The translations under genes were made by a program, and so were the position numbers. From Candidatus Gastranaerophilales bacterium (GTDB taxonomy: Bacteria > Cyanobacteriota > Vampirovibrionia > Gastranaerophilales > Gastranaerophilaceae), in NCBI GenBank assembly GCA_910587815.1, contig CAJUNK010000005.1, positions 65,484 to 129,483 on the forward strand: a stretch of 64,000 nt of DNA, read 5' to 3'. Below the pieces are notes generated by a model. The model had not been told where the DNA came from. It worked only from the letters and a program-made list of their open reading frames with translations, and searched no databases. This document shows, in pieces, positions 42,195 through 51,620 of the stretch. Each line of letters starts with the position of its first letter. The stretch's first letter is position 1.

Positions 42195-43652
42195 CTATGC
42201 GGCTGTTGCGTTACCATAAACCGCGTTAATTATTTTATCATAGTCTTTTTCAACTATTTTTGCAGGATAGCCTGCATGGTGAATTTTTGGTAAAAGATAA
42301 TCTGCCGAATATTCAATTAATTCACTGGCGCCATCATCTGTATCATTGCAGATAAATGTTATTTTTCCATCTTTATCTTGTTTGTAATCTACAATTGTTA
42401 TTTCATGTCCATTTATTATTTTTTCTGGTCTGTTATTAGGTGTATTTATGTAACCTGGTGCTTTTGTATCTCCTGCGGTTTCATTTGTGAGGACATATCC
42501 TATTATTACATCCTCATTTGAATTAATAGTATTTATTATGTGATTTTGTATTGTTTTCAAATCACAGCCCCAACCTTTTAAATTTTGGTTTTCATCTACT
42601 TTTTGATATACAAGAGAAAGTCTTTCATTATTTTCTACAATGCTTTCAATAAATATTTTTTCAAATTCACCAAGGCCTTCGGGATTAGAATTAAATTTGC
42701 CTTCGCGTTTGTCTATTAATGAATTATATGTTTGTTCAGAACCTATTTGCATAAAAGTAGACTGCATATAAACATCTATTATGCTGCGCTCACCTTTGTC
42801 CCAAAATTTGTTTTGCACTTGTGCGCGTATTTTTGCATCTTTATCAGGTTTTAGTACTATTTCAAATTCTTTTGAATTGAAATCAATTTTTTTTGGTTTT
42901 ATTTCAAACATATTGTTTAAAATATTATATGCTTCTAAATAGCTTGAATTTAATGACGATGATTTTATAGTTTGCGTTACAGCTTCATCCTTTGATGTAA
43001 GGCCTTGTGTCCATCTAGAGAATTCTGCGGGATGCTTTCTTGCCATGTGATATTCAAAACTTGCAGAAACACAGGTGCCTGAACTTGCAACATTAAGCAA
43101 TTCGGGGTTTTGCTTTATTCTTGGGTCTAAATTTGGGTTTTTAAGTATTTTATTCTGCACTTCTTTTGGTATATCCCCAAAAACCTGAGTGATTATTTCA
43201 GGTTTATATAGTGCATCAATTACTTGGCCCATAATTTTAATATTATCAAAGCCATTTGCTCTTTGTGTTGTTAAAATTTTATAAAGATTTTCTAAAACTG
43301 ATGTGTTGTCATTAGAATTATTATTTAACAATGTACCGTTTTTAAGAAGGGTATTGAGTTTTTTTAATCTTGATATATTGTCTTGCGGGCTTTTTTGTTC
43401 CGTTTTAGAAGTGCTTAAAGCCTGATTTATAACATTATACATCTCAACATCTTTTTTAGATGTTAATTTTGTGTTTACGTTTAATTCGCTTTTGGAAATA
43501 CCTTGTGGGGTATGAAAATTGATTATTTTACCTTGAAAACTTGGCGTGCTAAAATTTGGGATTTGAACACCTGAAGTGTTTTTAATCCTATTGTCTTTGT
43601 TAATATTTTCGGTTGATTGTTTAAGCTGTTTAAGTCCTAAATTTTCAATCAT
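42195..43652 (-). CDS. Hypothetical protein, possible papain-like cysteine peptidase
   Basis: 485 residues, no signal peptide. Low-complexity N-terminus of about 60 residues with NFSTPSFQGKI, then helices to about residue 185. From there SSGTCVSASFEYHMARKHPAEF puts a Cys after a Gly-Thr at the start of a helix, and near the C-terminus INGHEITIVDYKQDKDGKITFICNDTDDGASE puts a His at a strand and Asn/Asp in the next. Cys-helix, His-strand, Asn/Asp-strand in that order is the layout of papain-like/transglutaminase-fold enzymes. I do not recognise a named family; activity is inference. PSFQG is shared with the 28,630 protein. Confidence 0.5.
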   Translation of the reverse strand: MIENLGLKQLKQSTENINKDNRIKNTSGVQIPNFSTPSFQGKIINFHTPQGISKSELNVNTKLTSKKDVEMYNVINQALSTSKTEQKSPQDNISRLKKLNTLLKNGTLLNNNSNDNTSVLENLYKILTTQRANGFDNIKIMGQVIDALYKPEIITQVFGDIPKEVQNKILKNPNLDPRIKQNPELLNVASSGTCVSASFEYHMARKHPAEFSRWTQGLTSKDEAVTQTIKSSSLNSSYLEAYNILNNMFEIKPKKIDFNSKEFEIVLKPDKDAKIRAQVQNKFWDKGERSIIDVYMQSTFMQIGSEQTYNSLIDKREGKFNSNPEGLGEFEKIFIESIVENNERLSLVYQKVDENQNLKGWGCDLKTIQNHIINTINSNEDVIIGYVLTNETAGDTKAPGYINTPNNRPEKIINGHEITIVDYKQDKDGKITFICNDTDDGASELIEYSADYLLPKIHHAGYPAKIVEKDYDKIINAVYGNATAA

Positions 43653-43792
43653 AGTTCAATCTTTCACCATACTATAGTAAAAACATAAGAATTGAAAAAA
43701 TTGCCTGCTTTTAAATGTATTTTAAATATTTAAATTCATAATAAAAAATTGCATTTTTTATTAATTTTTTGTAAAGTTAATACTGTCTTTTT

Positions 43793-44788
43793 ATGAAATA
43801 TAAAAAAATTCCAAAAGATTATATTAGAATCTGTATAGATAGATTAACAAGGTTTAAGCCTGTTTATGAAAAATACGAACGGGTTTTTAGTGATGTTTTA
43901 AATAAATTTTTGATATGTGCACCTGATGATTTATCTGATAAAAGTCATCTATCAATTGAAAATTTTTGCGCAATGGCGGTTGAAATTTTAAATGAATCTA
44001 TACCGTTTAATTTTGATTCAACCGTATCTAAAATGCTTTATAATGAAGAATTCAATACTTTTTTTATAGATGAAAATCAAATGAAATATCTGGATTTTGG
44101 TCTAATGAATCTTAATTTAACAGGTGCTATTCAGTATATTAAAAATGAAGAAAATCTTCCTTGTAATTTAAGAAGACTTGTTGAATTTTGTGAAAATAAA
44201 AATGTACCAATGCCCCTGCTTAGGCAGAAAAATGATTTTTTGCATCCTGTTGAAAAAATTGTTTTGACCGAAGGCGCTACAGAAGAAATTTTGCTTTCAA
44301 GATTTGCAAATAAACTTGGATATGATTTTAATAAAGAAGGAATTATAGTAATAGGGGCTGGCGGTAAAAATCAGGTAGCAAGAAAATATTATAAAATGGT
44401 AAATGAGGTAAAGCTTCCTATTTTTATTCTGCTAGATTATGATGCAACTGAGACAAAAGAACTTATAGTTTCAAAAATAAGAAAACAAGATAAGATTTAT
44501 TTAATCAAAAATGGTGAATTTGAAGATATTTTGCCTTTGCATTTAATAGTAGAATCTATTAACCATAATTTTTCAAACAATTTAAAATGTTGCATTGAAG
44601 ATTTTGATAGAAATTTAAAAATGACAAAAAACCTTCACAATCTTTTTAAAAATAAAGGATTTGGTGAATATAAAAAGGCTGAATTTGCTAAGATGGTGAA
44701 AAATTATCTTGAATATGACATTTTAGACAGTTTAAATATTATAAGCCCTGATATTGCTGAAATTATAGATGAGATTAAAGCACTATAA
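43793..44788 (+). CDS. TOPRIM-domain protein (OLD-nuclease-like), no ATPase part
   Basis: 331 residues. The N-terminal 150 are helical and unrecognised. The C-terminal half is TOPRIM: KIVLTEGATEEILLSRFA (metal-binding Glu), GIIVIGAGGKNQVARKYY, PIFILLDYDATETKEL (DxD-like), then FEDIL and a late GEYKKAEFAKMV, as in the OLD-family nuclease C-terminal half. No Walker A or other ABC motif is present in it or its neighbours. Probably a nuclease or nucleic-acid-processing enzyme; partner unknown. Divergent from the 42,195 gene with a 140-bp AT-rich gap. Confidence 0.65.
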   Translation: MKYKKIPKDYIRICIDRLTRFKPVYEKYERVFSDVLNKFLICAPDDLSDKSHLSIENFCAMAVEILNESIPFNFDSTVSKMLYNEEFNTFFIDENQMKYLDFGLMNLNLTGAIQYIKNEENLPCNLRRLVEFCENKNVPMPLLRQKNDFLHPVEKIVLTEGATEEILLSRFANKLGYDFNKEGIIVIGAGGKNQVARKYYKMVNEVKLPIFILLDYDATETKELIVSKIRKQDKIYLIKNGEFEDILPLHLIVESINHNFSNNLKCCIEDFDRNLKMTKNLHNLFKNKGFGEYKKAEFAKMVKNYLEYDILDSLNIISPDIAEIIDEIKAL

Positions 44789-44826
44789 GATAAACTTTTT
44801 TGTGAATGCTTAGAATTTTAGCTGCG

Positions 44827-45018
44827 TTAATCCAAAAGTGTTTCTAAAATTCTTGCATTTTCAAGGCTTGATGTTTTTGGTGCAGCTGAATTACTTTTTT
44901 TGATATAGCTTCTTAGAGCTTCCCGTACAAGTTCACTTCTTGTCCTTTGTTCAATGTCAGCAAGTTTATCTATTGATTCTAAAAATTTATCAGGCATAGA
45001 TACAAGAATTCTTGCCAT
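44827..45018 (-). CDS. Ribbon-helix-helix (CopG/ParD-like) DNA-binding protein
   Basis: 63 residues from ATG 45018, with GGAGG inside the longer frame serving as its ribosome-binding site. RILVSMPDKFLESIDKLADIEQRTRSELVREALRSYIKKS is the beta strand and two helices of an RHH repressor (NikR/CopG/ParD type). A disordered tail follows. An antitoxin role would need a toxin gene beside it, and none is visible, so a free-standing regulator is more likely. Confidence 0.85.
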   Translation of the reverse strand: MARILVSMPDKFLESIDKLADIEQRTRSELVREALRSYIKKSNSAAPKTSSLENARILETLLD

Positions 45019-45118
45019 TTTTAATACCTCCATAGCTAAATTTTATTGATATTATATTTACATTATACAGTAAAGTTTTATAATTAACATGTTCTATATT
45101 TGTAATAGGTAGAAAAAA

Positions 45119-46312
45119 TTGCAAACGACAAAGGGAAATAGACTGCATATAGGTTTTTTTGGAAAAAGGAATGTCGGTAAATCATCAATTGTAAATAAAA
45201 TAACTGGACAGGATATTTCCATTGTTTCAAGTAATGCTGGCACCACAACGGATGTAAATCAAAAATCTATGGAACTTTTGCCTGTGGGGCCGGTTGTTTT
45301 AATGGATACAGCAGGATATGATGATATTGGCGAACTTGGAAAACTAAGAATAGAAAAAACCTATAAAGCGCTTGATAGAACAGATGTAGCAGTGTTGGTT
45401 TTTGATAATAATCCATTAAATGAGTATGATTTAGAATTTTTAAAGCTTCTTTCCCAAAAAAAAATTCCCCTGCTTTCAATAATAAATAAAATTGATGCTG
45501 GCATGATGAATGAAGCGGAAATTAGAAAAATTGAACAATATTCTAATGTTACAATTAAGATTTCTGTAATATCTTCTAATGTGACATCTGAATTTAAAGA
45601 GACATTAATAAAAATTTTACCTGAAGAATATGTTAAAGATATTCCATTATTGTCTGATATTGTAAAGCCAAAAGAGACAGCTGTTCTTGTTATACCAATA
45701 GATAAAGAGGCGCCAAAAGGAAGGTTAATTTTACCTCAAGTAAATGTTTTAAGAGATTTGCTTGATTGTGGGGCGATATCTATTGCGGTTAAAGAAAATG
45801 AACTTGAAACGGTGTTGAATAATTTAAAAACACCTCCAAAAATTGTTGTAACGGATTCCCAAGCTTTTAAAAAAGTATCAGAAATTGTACCAAAGAATAT
45901 TTTTTTAACATCATTTTCCATTCTTTTTGCGCGTTTAAAGGGAGATTTAAGTATTTTTTGTAATGGTGCTGAAAAGGTTGATAACCTATCTAATGGTGAT
46001 AAAATTTTAATGCTTGAAAGCTGTACTCATCATCCTATTGAAGATGATATAGGCAGAGTAAAAATTCCAAATTTAATAAGGAAATATACAGGGCGCAATT
46101 TAGTTTTTGAGCATTATTCAGGTCATGATTTTCCGCAGAATATTGATGAATATAGTCTTATAATTCATTGTGGTGCTTGTATGACAAATAGACGCGAAGT
46201 GTTAAATCGTATAAATATTTCATTGCGCAATAATGTGCCCATTACAAATTATGGAATTGTAATAGCAAAATGCTTAGGAATTTTAAATAGGGCGCTTGTG
46301 CCATTTAAATAA
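45119..46312 (+). CDS. hydF: [FeFe]-hydrogenase H-cluster maturation GTPase HydF
   Basis: 397 residues. N-terminal Era-like GTPase with P-loop GKRNVGKS (residues 15-22), SSNAGTTTDV switch and DTAGYDD, plus NKID. Then a dimerisation domain and a C-terminal Fe-S-binding domain with LESCTHHPIEDDIG and IIHCGACMTNR, the three Cys/His ligands of the cluster that carries the 2Fe precursor. Starts at TTG 45119; no ATG fits and the family begins just there. It scaffolds the H cluster made by HydE and HydG, which are not in this window. Implies fermentative H2 metabolism. Confidence 0.95.
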   Translation: MQTTKGNRLHIGFFGKRNVGKSSIVNKITGQDISIVSSNAGTTTDVNQKSMELLPVGPVVLMDTAGYDDIGELGKLRIEKTYKALDRTDVAVLVFDNNPLNEYDLEFLKLLSQKKIPLLSIINKIDAGMMNEAEIRKIEQYSNVTIKISVISSNVTSEFKETLIKILPEEYVKDIPLLSDIVKPKETAVLVIPIDKEAPKGRLILPQVNVLRDLLDCGAISIAVKENELETVLNNLKTPPKIVVTDSQAFKKVSEIVPKNIFLTSFSILFARLKGDLSIFCNGAEKVDNLSNGDKILMLESCTHHPIEDDIGRVKIPNLIRKYTGRNLVFEHYSGHDFPQNIDEYSLIIHCGACMTNRREVLNRINISLRNNVPITNYGIVIAKCLGILNRALVPFK

Positions 46313-46317
46313 ATATT

Positions 46318-46355
46318 AAAAAGTCCGCTTTTGCTTTAAACTAGCGGACTTTTTA
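46318..46355 (+). terminator. Terminator of hydF
   Basis: AAAAAGTCCGC / GCGGACTTTTT long stem, trailing Ts; convergent with the next gene. Confidence 0.85.
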
Positions 46356-46376
46356 ATTGTATAGATTTTATTGGTT

Positions 46377-47936
46377 TTATTTTATTGTTACCTTATTTAG
46401 CATAAATACCTGAATTTCATAAGGCTGAAGAATAACCGATAATTTACCTTTTTTAACATTTGGCGGTTCTATCATTGTAACAGGCGATATAAAACTGTTT
46501 GTTTTTAATTTTGGTATATAAACATTTGTTTCAATACCATGTTTTGTATCTAAATTGCCTATTACAACAAGTGCTTCATTTTCATTTGTTCTAGCATAAG
46601 CAAAAACGCTTGGATGGCCTGTGTTTAATGGTACATAAGCACCTTCTGTTGTCATTCTTTTTGCCCAGTATTTAATTTTTAATGCCATTAAATATTTTTC
46701 TGCAAGTTTTGTTTTTTCTCCTTGAGGCCTTCTTGAAGCATTGAAAATATCCATCTTGCCTTTGTGTACAAAATATTGGTCATCATCAGTCAGACTTTTT
46801 TCGGCTTTTTGATTTTCGTATTTGTAGCTATAAGTATCACCTGTCATAAAGCCATCAAGAAAATAGCTATTTAACGGTAAGGTTGCATTAAGCCATAATA
46901 TCATATTCCAATAATCTTCGCCGCCTGTGATTATAGGGCTTTGTTGATCGTGGGTTGCAAATGATGCTATAGTTGTTTTTTTGCCATCAAATTTTTTGCT
47001 TATTTTGCTATCAATTTCAATTTTTTTATGAAAATCTTTTGCTTTTGTAATGTTTCTGAAATTTGCCCAATCTCCATAATATCCGTCAAACCCTGCCTTT
47101 AAAAGGTCTTCAACACTTGTATAAGTTACATAATCTTTTGCAGGGTTATCCCAAGTGGTAGAAGCTTCTGCTAAGAACATGAATTGCGGGTCTTGTTTTC
47201 TTGTATAATTTATGAATTCTTTCCAAAATTCATAAGGCTTTATTGCTGCCACATCAGCCCTGATGCCATCTACACCAAGAGCAAGTGCCATATCTGCAAA
47301 CTTTTTATAATTATCTAGTAATTCCTGATTTAATGTACCATCTTCATTTGTTGCTTTAAATAATCTTACATCTGTCCAATCAGCAGGAGTAACAGTGTTT
47401 CCACGCTTATCCTTTATAAAAAGTTCAGGTTTTTCTAACGACATATCATAAGAGCCGCAGCTTGGCATATCTAGTATTACGCTCAATCTTTTTTTATGTG
47501 CTTCTTGTATAAAGCTTTTGGCTTCAGCAAAAACAGCTCTTGAATCATTTTTATCATCTAATTGTGGGCTGATTTCATTAAAACTATCCATTGCATAAAG
47601 CGAACCCGATGTGCCTAAAGCTTTTAATTTACCAGTTTTTGTAATTGGTAAAAGATAAATTGTGTTTGCGCCTGCCATTACAATATCATTCAAACGATTT
47701 TTTGCATTTACAAAAGTTCCTGGTGTATCTCCAAGCCATGGTTCAATAATGTCGTTACCATTTTTGTCTTCTGCACCAAATGTGCGGATGTTGATTGCAT
47801 AAATAACTGTTTTGTTATTTATAAATTGTGTCCTTAGATTATTAACCCAAGGATAGGCATTTGCTGTATTAATGCCTGATGCGCCAATAGAAAGCGCAAG
47901 TAATAAACCCCAAATAATATTAATCTTTTTCATCAT
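46377..47936 (-). CDS. Exported GH13 alpha-amylase-family glycoside hydrolase
   Basis: 519 residues from the MM pair (ATG 47936 or 47933); longer frame rejected. Signal peptide KKINIIWGLLLALSIGASG with a likely cut after NAYP region (TANA-YPW). A GH13 barrel follows: AINIRTFGAEDKNGND, DGIRADVAA with the nucleophile Asp, FLAEAST with the acid Glu, and SFATHDQQSP with the third acid; a beta domain closes the C-terminus (ALVVIGNLDT, IILQPYEIQVFML). It probably acts in the periplasm or outside the cell on alpha-glucan; exact substrate unknown. Divergent from the 48,023 gene, 86 bp apart. Confidence 0.9.
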   Translation of the reverse strand: MMKKINIIWGLLLALSIGASGINTANAYPWVNNLRTQFINNKTVIYAINIRTFGAEDKNGNDIIEPWLGDTPGTFVNAKNRLNDIVMAGANTIYLLPITKTGKLKALGTSGSLYAMDSFNEISPQLDDKNDSRAVFAEAKSFIQEAHKKRLSVILDMPSCGSYDMSLEKPELFIKDKRGNTVTPADWTDVRLFKATNEDGTLNQELLDNYKKFADMALALGVDGIRADVAAIKPYEFWKEFINYTRKQDPQFMFLAEASTTWDNPAKDYVTYTSVEDLLKAGFDGYYGDWANFRNITKAKDFHKKIEIDSKISKKFDGKKTTIASFATHDQQSPIITGGEDYWNMILWLNATLPLNSYFLDGFMTGDTYSYKYENQKAEKSLTDDDQYFVHKGKMDIFNASRRPQGEKTKLAEKYLMALKIKYWAKRMTTEGAYVPLNTGHPSVFAYARTNENEALVVIGNLDTKHGIETNVYIPKLKTNSFISPVTMIEPPNVKKGKLSVILQPYEIQVFMLNKVTIK

Positions 47937-48022
47937 GATTTTAAGTATAATACAAATTTGAACCATGGGCAAAGATTTATTGTATAATAATAAAAAATTA
48001 GTATAGAGGCAGTTTTAAAGTT

Positions 48023-50278
48023 ATGAAAAAAACAACTTCTTTAATTAAAGAACAAAACAGTGCAACTTCAGCAAATATTTTATCTGTACTTGCATTTTTT
48101 TTGGTTGCGCTGATTATCACTATAATTCTTTCATCCAGGTATTTTTATTATCAAAATATTGTTGAAAATGGCGTTAGTAATAAATTAATTAAGGCAAAAA
48201 AAGCCATTGAGGTTGTAGATACACAAAAAACAGAGGTTTTAAAAAGAGATATTGCAAGTAAAATACGCCCTGTTGTCATGCCTGTTGATGAAGGCTATAT
48301 TAGAGCAAGCTTAAATTCTCTTAAAGATAATGTTTTAAGAATAAAATCTTCTTCAAGTGATTTTATTTCAAAAGAAAAAGAAATGCTTGAACTTTTGGAT
48401 ATGCCAGACAAACAGAAAGAAAAGTTTATTGTTAAGTATTTTTTAACTACAAATCCGCATAATATAGAGACGGTTTTCCTTGATGCAGGTATTGTAATTG
48501 ATGCATATCTGAAAGCTGGTGTTACTGAAAGCGAGATAGAATATTATTCAAATGAAACGAGTATTTTAAATATATTGGGTACAGTTTCAAGCACATTACA
48601 AACAAAGGCTATATCTGGTGTTATTGAGCAGGTACTGTTGCCAAATTTAGTTGTTGATGATTATGCAACTGAAATTGCAAGAAAAAATGCAAAAAGCATG
48701 GTAAAGCCAATTGTTGTTACTTTCAAAAAGGATGAAACTATAATTAAACCTGGTGAGCCTTTAACCCAGGTTAAAAAAGATGCTCTTAAAAAATCAGGTT
48801 ACAGTCCCTTGGAATTGAATAAGGGCGGGGTTTTAGGAATATTTTTTCTTACTTGTCTTTGCATAGGTTGTTTTTTAATTTATGTTAAGAAGTTTGAAAA
48901 ACAATACTTAACATATCAATACATGTCAATAATTGCATCGTTTGCGATTATTTTGGTGTATTTATGTATGATAATATCATCTTCAACGCTCTCAAATTTC
49001 ATTATGCCATTTACGGCATTAACACTTATTATAGCTGTGTTTACAACCCCTGCTATGGGATTTTTGGTGACTGTGCTTTTGCTTTCACTAATTAGTGCTG
49101 TACTGTTTTTAGAGCCACAACTATTTACTTCTTTTGTTTTGGCATCGGTTGTTGGTGTGTATTGTGTTTCAAATATATGTTATACAAAAAGATTTGATTT
49201 AATTAAATGTGGATTTCAAACCGGTCTAGTCTTATTTGGTGCTGCAATTATATCTTCCATGCTTGAAAATCATATTGAATTTTCTTATGCGCTTGTGGGG
49301 CTCTTTAATGGTATTTTATCTGGCATAATTGCGCTTGGTGTAATTCCTTTGATTGAAAATATGTTTAAAATAGTTACTCCATACGGATTAATTGAGCTTG
49401 CAGATCACAATCAGGCTTTGCTTTCCAATCTTCAATATAAGGCGCCTGGTACATATCATCATTCATTAATGGTTGCAAATTTATGCGAGGCTGCGGCTGA
49501 AGCTATAGGTGCAAATCCAATATTGGCCAGGGTTGGAGCTTTTTATCATGATATAGGAAAGCTAAAAAGACCGTTATTTTTTATTGAGAACCAGTCTTAT
49601 TTTGGTATTGAAAACCCGCACAATAAACTTAATCCAAGGTTATCTAAAATGGTTATTACATCTCATACCAAAGATGGTGTTGAACTTGCACGTGAACATG
49701 GTTTGCCGCAAGTTGTGATTAACTTTATACAACAGCACCATGGTGAAGCACTTGCAGGGCATTTTTATACACAGGCAGTGGCACTAGAAGGTAAAGAAAA
49801 TGTTCAAGAAGAACAATTCAGATACCCTGGGCCAAAGCCAAATATTAAAGAAACGGCAATTTTAATGCTGGCAGATGCTGTTGAAAGCGCTGTGCGTTCT
49901 TTAAAAAATCCTGGGCAGGATGAAATTGAAAATATGATAAATCGAATTATTACCGAAAGATTAAACGATGGGCAGCTTTCAGATAGTCCATTAACATTAA
50001 AGGATATCAAACTTGTTGCTGTTACATTTAACCGGATTTTAAGGGGAATGCAGCATGATAGAATTAAGTATCAGCAATTGAATGATTTAGAAGATAAAAA
50101 CAAGATTAAGCTTGGACCAAGCAAAGAAGAAAAGCTTGAAAAACGCATTCAAAAAAAACAACAGCAAAAAATATCTGAAATGGGTGATATTTTAAACAGT
50201 GTAGATAAAACACTTTGCGAATCTGAAAAACCTGAATCTGATAGTTGCATTGAGACAAAAAATGAAGAAGAAAATTAA
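48023..50278 (+). CDS. 7TMR-HD (PgpH-type) cyclic-di-AMP phosphodiesterase
   Basis: 751 residues. Short cytosolic N-terminus, membrane anchor (ILSVLAFFLVALIITIILSS), a 200-residue extracytoplasmic 7TMR-HDED domain, seven transmembrane helices (about 265-450), then a cytosolic HD domain with APGTYHHSLMVANLCEAA, VGAFYHDIGKLKRPLFF, ITSHTKDGVELAREHG and IQQHHGE, the metal-binding His/Asp set. The C-terminus is Lys/Glu-rich. Family members hydrolyse cyclic di-AMP. Its stop overlaps ybeY by 17 bases, giving the common PgpH-YbeY-DgkA operon. Confidence 0.9.
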   Translation: MKKTTSLIKEQNSATSANILSVLAFFLVALIITIILSSRYFYYQNIVENGVSNKLIKAKKAIEVVDTQKTEVLKRDIASKIRPVVMPVDEGYIRASLNSLKDNVLRIKSSSSDFISKEKEMLELLDMPDKQKEKFIVKYFLTTNPHNIETVFLDAGIVIDAYLKAGVTESEIEYYSNETSILNILGTVSSTLQTKAISGVIEQVLLPNLVVDDYATEIARKNAKSMVKPIVVTFKKDETIIKPGEPLTQVKKDALKKSGYSPLELNKGGVLGIFFLTCLCIGCFLIYVKKFEKQYLTYQYMSIIASFAIILVYLCMIISSSTLSNFIMPFTALTLIIAVFTTPAMGFLVTVLLLSLISAVLFLEPQLFTSFVLASVVGVYCVSNICYTKRFDLIKCGFQTGLVLFGAAIISSMLENHIEFSYALVGLFNGILSGIIALGVIPLIENMFKIVTPYGLIELADHNQALLSNLQYKAPGTYHHSLMVANLCEAAAEAIGANPILARVGAFYHDIGKLKRPLFFIENQSYFGIENPHNKLNPRLSKMVITSHTKDGVELAREHGLPQVVINFIQQHHGEALAGHFYTQAVALEGKENVQEEQFRYPGPKPNIKETAILMLADAVESAVRSLKNPGQDEIENMINRIITERLNDGQLSDSPLTLKDIKLVAVTFNRILRGMQHDRIKYQQLNDLEDKNKIKLGPSKEEKLEKRIQKKQQQKISEMGDILNSVDKTLCESEKPESDSCIETKNEEEN

Positions 50279-50783
50279 ATATTCCTATAATGTTATTTCG
50301 CAATATCAGGATGGTTGCAATGTTATATTTGGATTAGAATTTGATAAAATAAAATCCTATGTTTCAAAAATCCTCAATACACTATTGTCTTATGATGAAG
50401 TATGTAGTAATACTTGTTTTGCTGATTTAAAATTTGATACTTTGTCGTTTGATATAATTTTTGTGGATGACAACAAAATACAAGATATAAATAGAGAATA
50501 TAGGCAAAAAGACAGGCCGACGGATGTTATCACCTTTGCGCTTTTTGCAGATGATGATTTTAAGATGATTTTTGAGAATGAAATAAATCTTGGGGAAATT
50601 TTAATTTCTGTTGATACTGCAATAAAACAATCAAAAGATAACAACAATAGTTTTGAGACTGAAATTCTTACACTTATTTGTCATGGTGTTTTGCATTTGT
50701 TTGGATTTGACCATCTTACAAATGAGGATTACAATTTTATTGTAAAAATTCAAAATGATGTTTTGAATGCCATTTTGTCATAG
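50262..50783 (+). CDS. ybeY: Endoribonuclease YbeY
   Basis: 173 residues from ATG 50262 (the frame reaches TTG 50250). Zinc motif HGVLHLFGFDH matches HGxLHLxGYDH. IQDINREYRQKDRPTDVITFALF and LGEILISVDTA precede it in the family order. Acts in 16S rRNA 3'-end maturation and 70S quality control. The 40-residue lead-in before the usual start is longer than in E. coli but still within the operon overlap. Confidence 0.94.
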   Translation: MKKKIKYSYNVISQYQDGCNVIFGLEFDKIKSYVSKILNTLLSYDEVCSNTCFADLKFDTLSFDIIFVDDNKIQDINREYRQKDRPTDVITFALFADDDFKMIFENEINLGEILISVDTAIKQSKDNNNSFETEILTLICHGVLHLFGFDHLTNEDYNFIVKIQNDVLNAILS

Positions 50784-50812
50784 TAGAGAAAAATTTAGAA
50801 AATAAAATATTT

Positions 50813-51202
50813 ATGAAAAAATTTCAATCCAAAAGTTTTATGAAAAGCGCAAGCCATGCATTTGATGGGCTTTATTTAGCCTTTCGTTCTCAAAGAAATT
50901 TCAGGAAGCATTTGTATATTGCATCTGTTGTGCTTATAGTTGCAGTATTATTAAAGGTTTCAATTCTATCGTTTTGTCTTTTATTGCTTACAAACTCACT
51001 TGTTCTTGTATTAGAACTATTAAATTCTGTTTTTGAATTTGTTTTGGATGCATATTATAAAAATAAATATTCAAGACTTGTTAAATTTGCAAAAGATATT
51101 AGTGCGGCTTCTGTGCTTTTAATGGCTGTCACATCTATGATTATTGCATTTTTTATACTCGGTGATAGAGTTTATCAATATTATTTAGGTATTGCGTTTT
51201 AG
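50813..51202 (+). CDS. Diacylglycerol/undecaprenol kinase (DgkA family)
   Basis: 129-residue membrane enzyme. KSASHAFDGLYLAFRSQRNFRKHLYIA, then ILSFCLLLLTNSLVLVLELLNSVFEFVLD with the active-site Glu and Asn-Ser-(Val), and KFAKDISAASVLLMAVTSMIIAFFI. The Asn-Thr-Ala-Ile-Glu of classic DgkA is here NSVFE, the Glu kept. Three helices. Phosphorylates undecaprenol or diacylglycerol. Third gene of the pgpH-ybeY operon. Confidence 0.85.
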   Translation: MKKFQSKSFMKSASHAFDGLYLAFRSQRNFRKHLYIASVVLIVAVLLKVSILSFCLLLLTNSLVLVLELLNSVFEFVLDAYYKNKYSRLVKFAKDISAASVLLMAVTSMIIAFFILGDRVYQYYLGIAF

Positions 51203-51283
51203 GTAAGTTTTTTGTAATATTTAAGTACTCACTATACCTCTAAGCAGATAGACGTCAGTTTAGAAAAGAAAAAGGAAAACAAA

Positions 51284-51562
51284 ATGGCAAATATTAAATC
51301 TGCAAAAAAAAGAGTACTTGTTGCAATTAGAAACAATGAAAGAAACACAGCTTTTAAAACATCTATCAAAACTGCTGTAAAAAAAGCTTTGGCTGCTGTA
51401 GAAGCTGATGAAACTGCTTTGAAAGCTGCTCTTTCAAATGTTTATAAATTGTGCGATAAGGCAGTAAGTAAAGGTATTTTGCATAAAAATACTGCTGCAA
51501 GAAAAAAATCAAGATTAACAATTGCGATTAATAAACTTCTTGCTCAAAAAAATGCAAAATAG
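51284..51562 (+). CDS. rpsT: Small-subunit ribosomal protein S20 (bS20)
   Basis: 92 residues, MANIKSAKKRVLVAIRNNERNTAFKTSIKTAVKKALA and the C-terminal KGILHKNTAARKKSRLTIAINKLL, the standard S20 ends. An 80-base leader and AAAGGAAAAC precede the ATG; a terminator follows after 31 bases. Confidence 0.97.
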   Translation: MANIKSAKKRVLVAIRNNERNTAFKTSIKTAVKKALAAVEADETALKAALSNVYKLCDKAVSKGILHKNTAARKKSRLTIAINKLLAQKNAK

Positions 51563-51593
51563 TTTATTCTAAATACTTACATTTTAAAAACAA

Positions 51594-51620
51594 AGCGGCG
51601 CGTCATTAACGCCGTTTTTT
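51594..51620 (+). terminator. Terminator of rpsT
   Basis: CGGCG / CGCCG stem, 9-base loop, six Ts. Ends at the stop codon of the convergent kinase gene. Confidence 0.8.

Noticed and set aside
44827..45033. Antitoxin of a ParDE-type pair
   Set aside because: No toxin-sized gene lies next to it; the neighbours are a TOPRIM protein and hydF.
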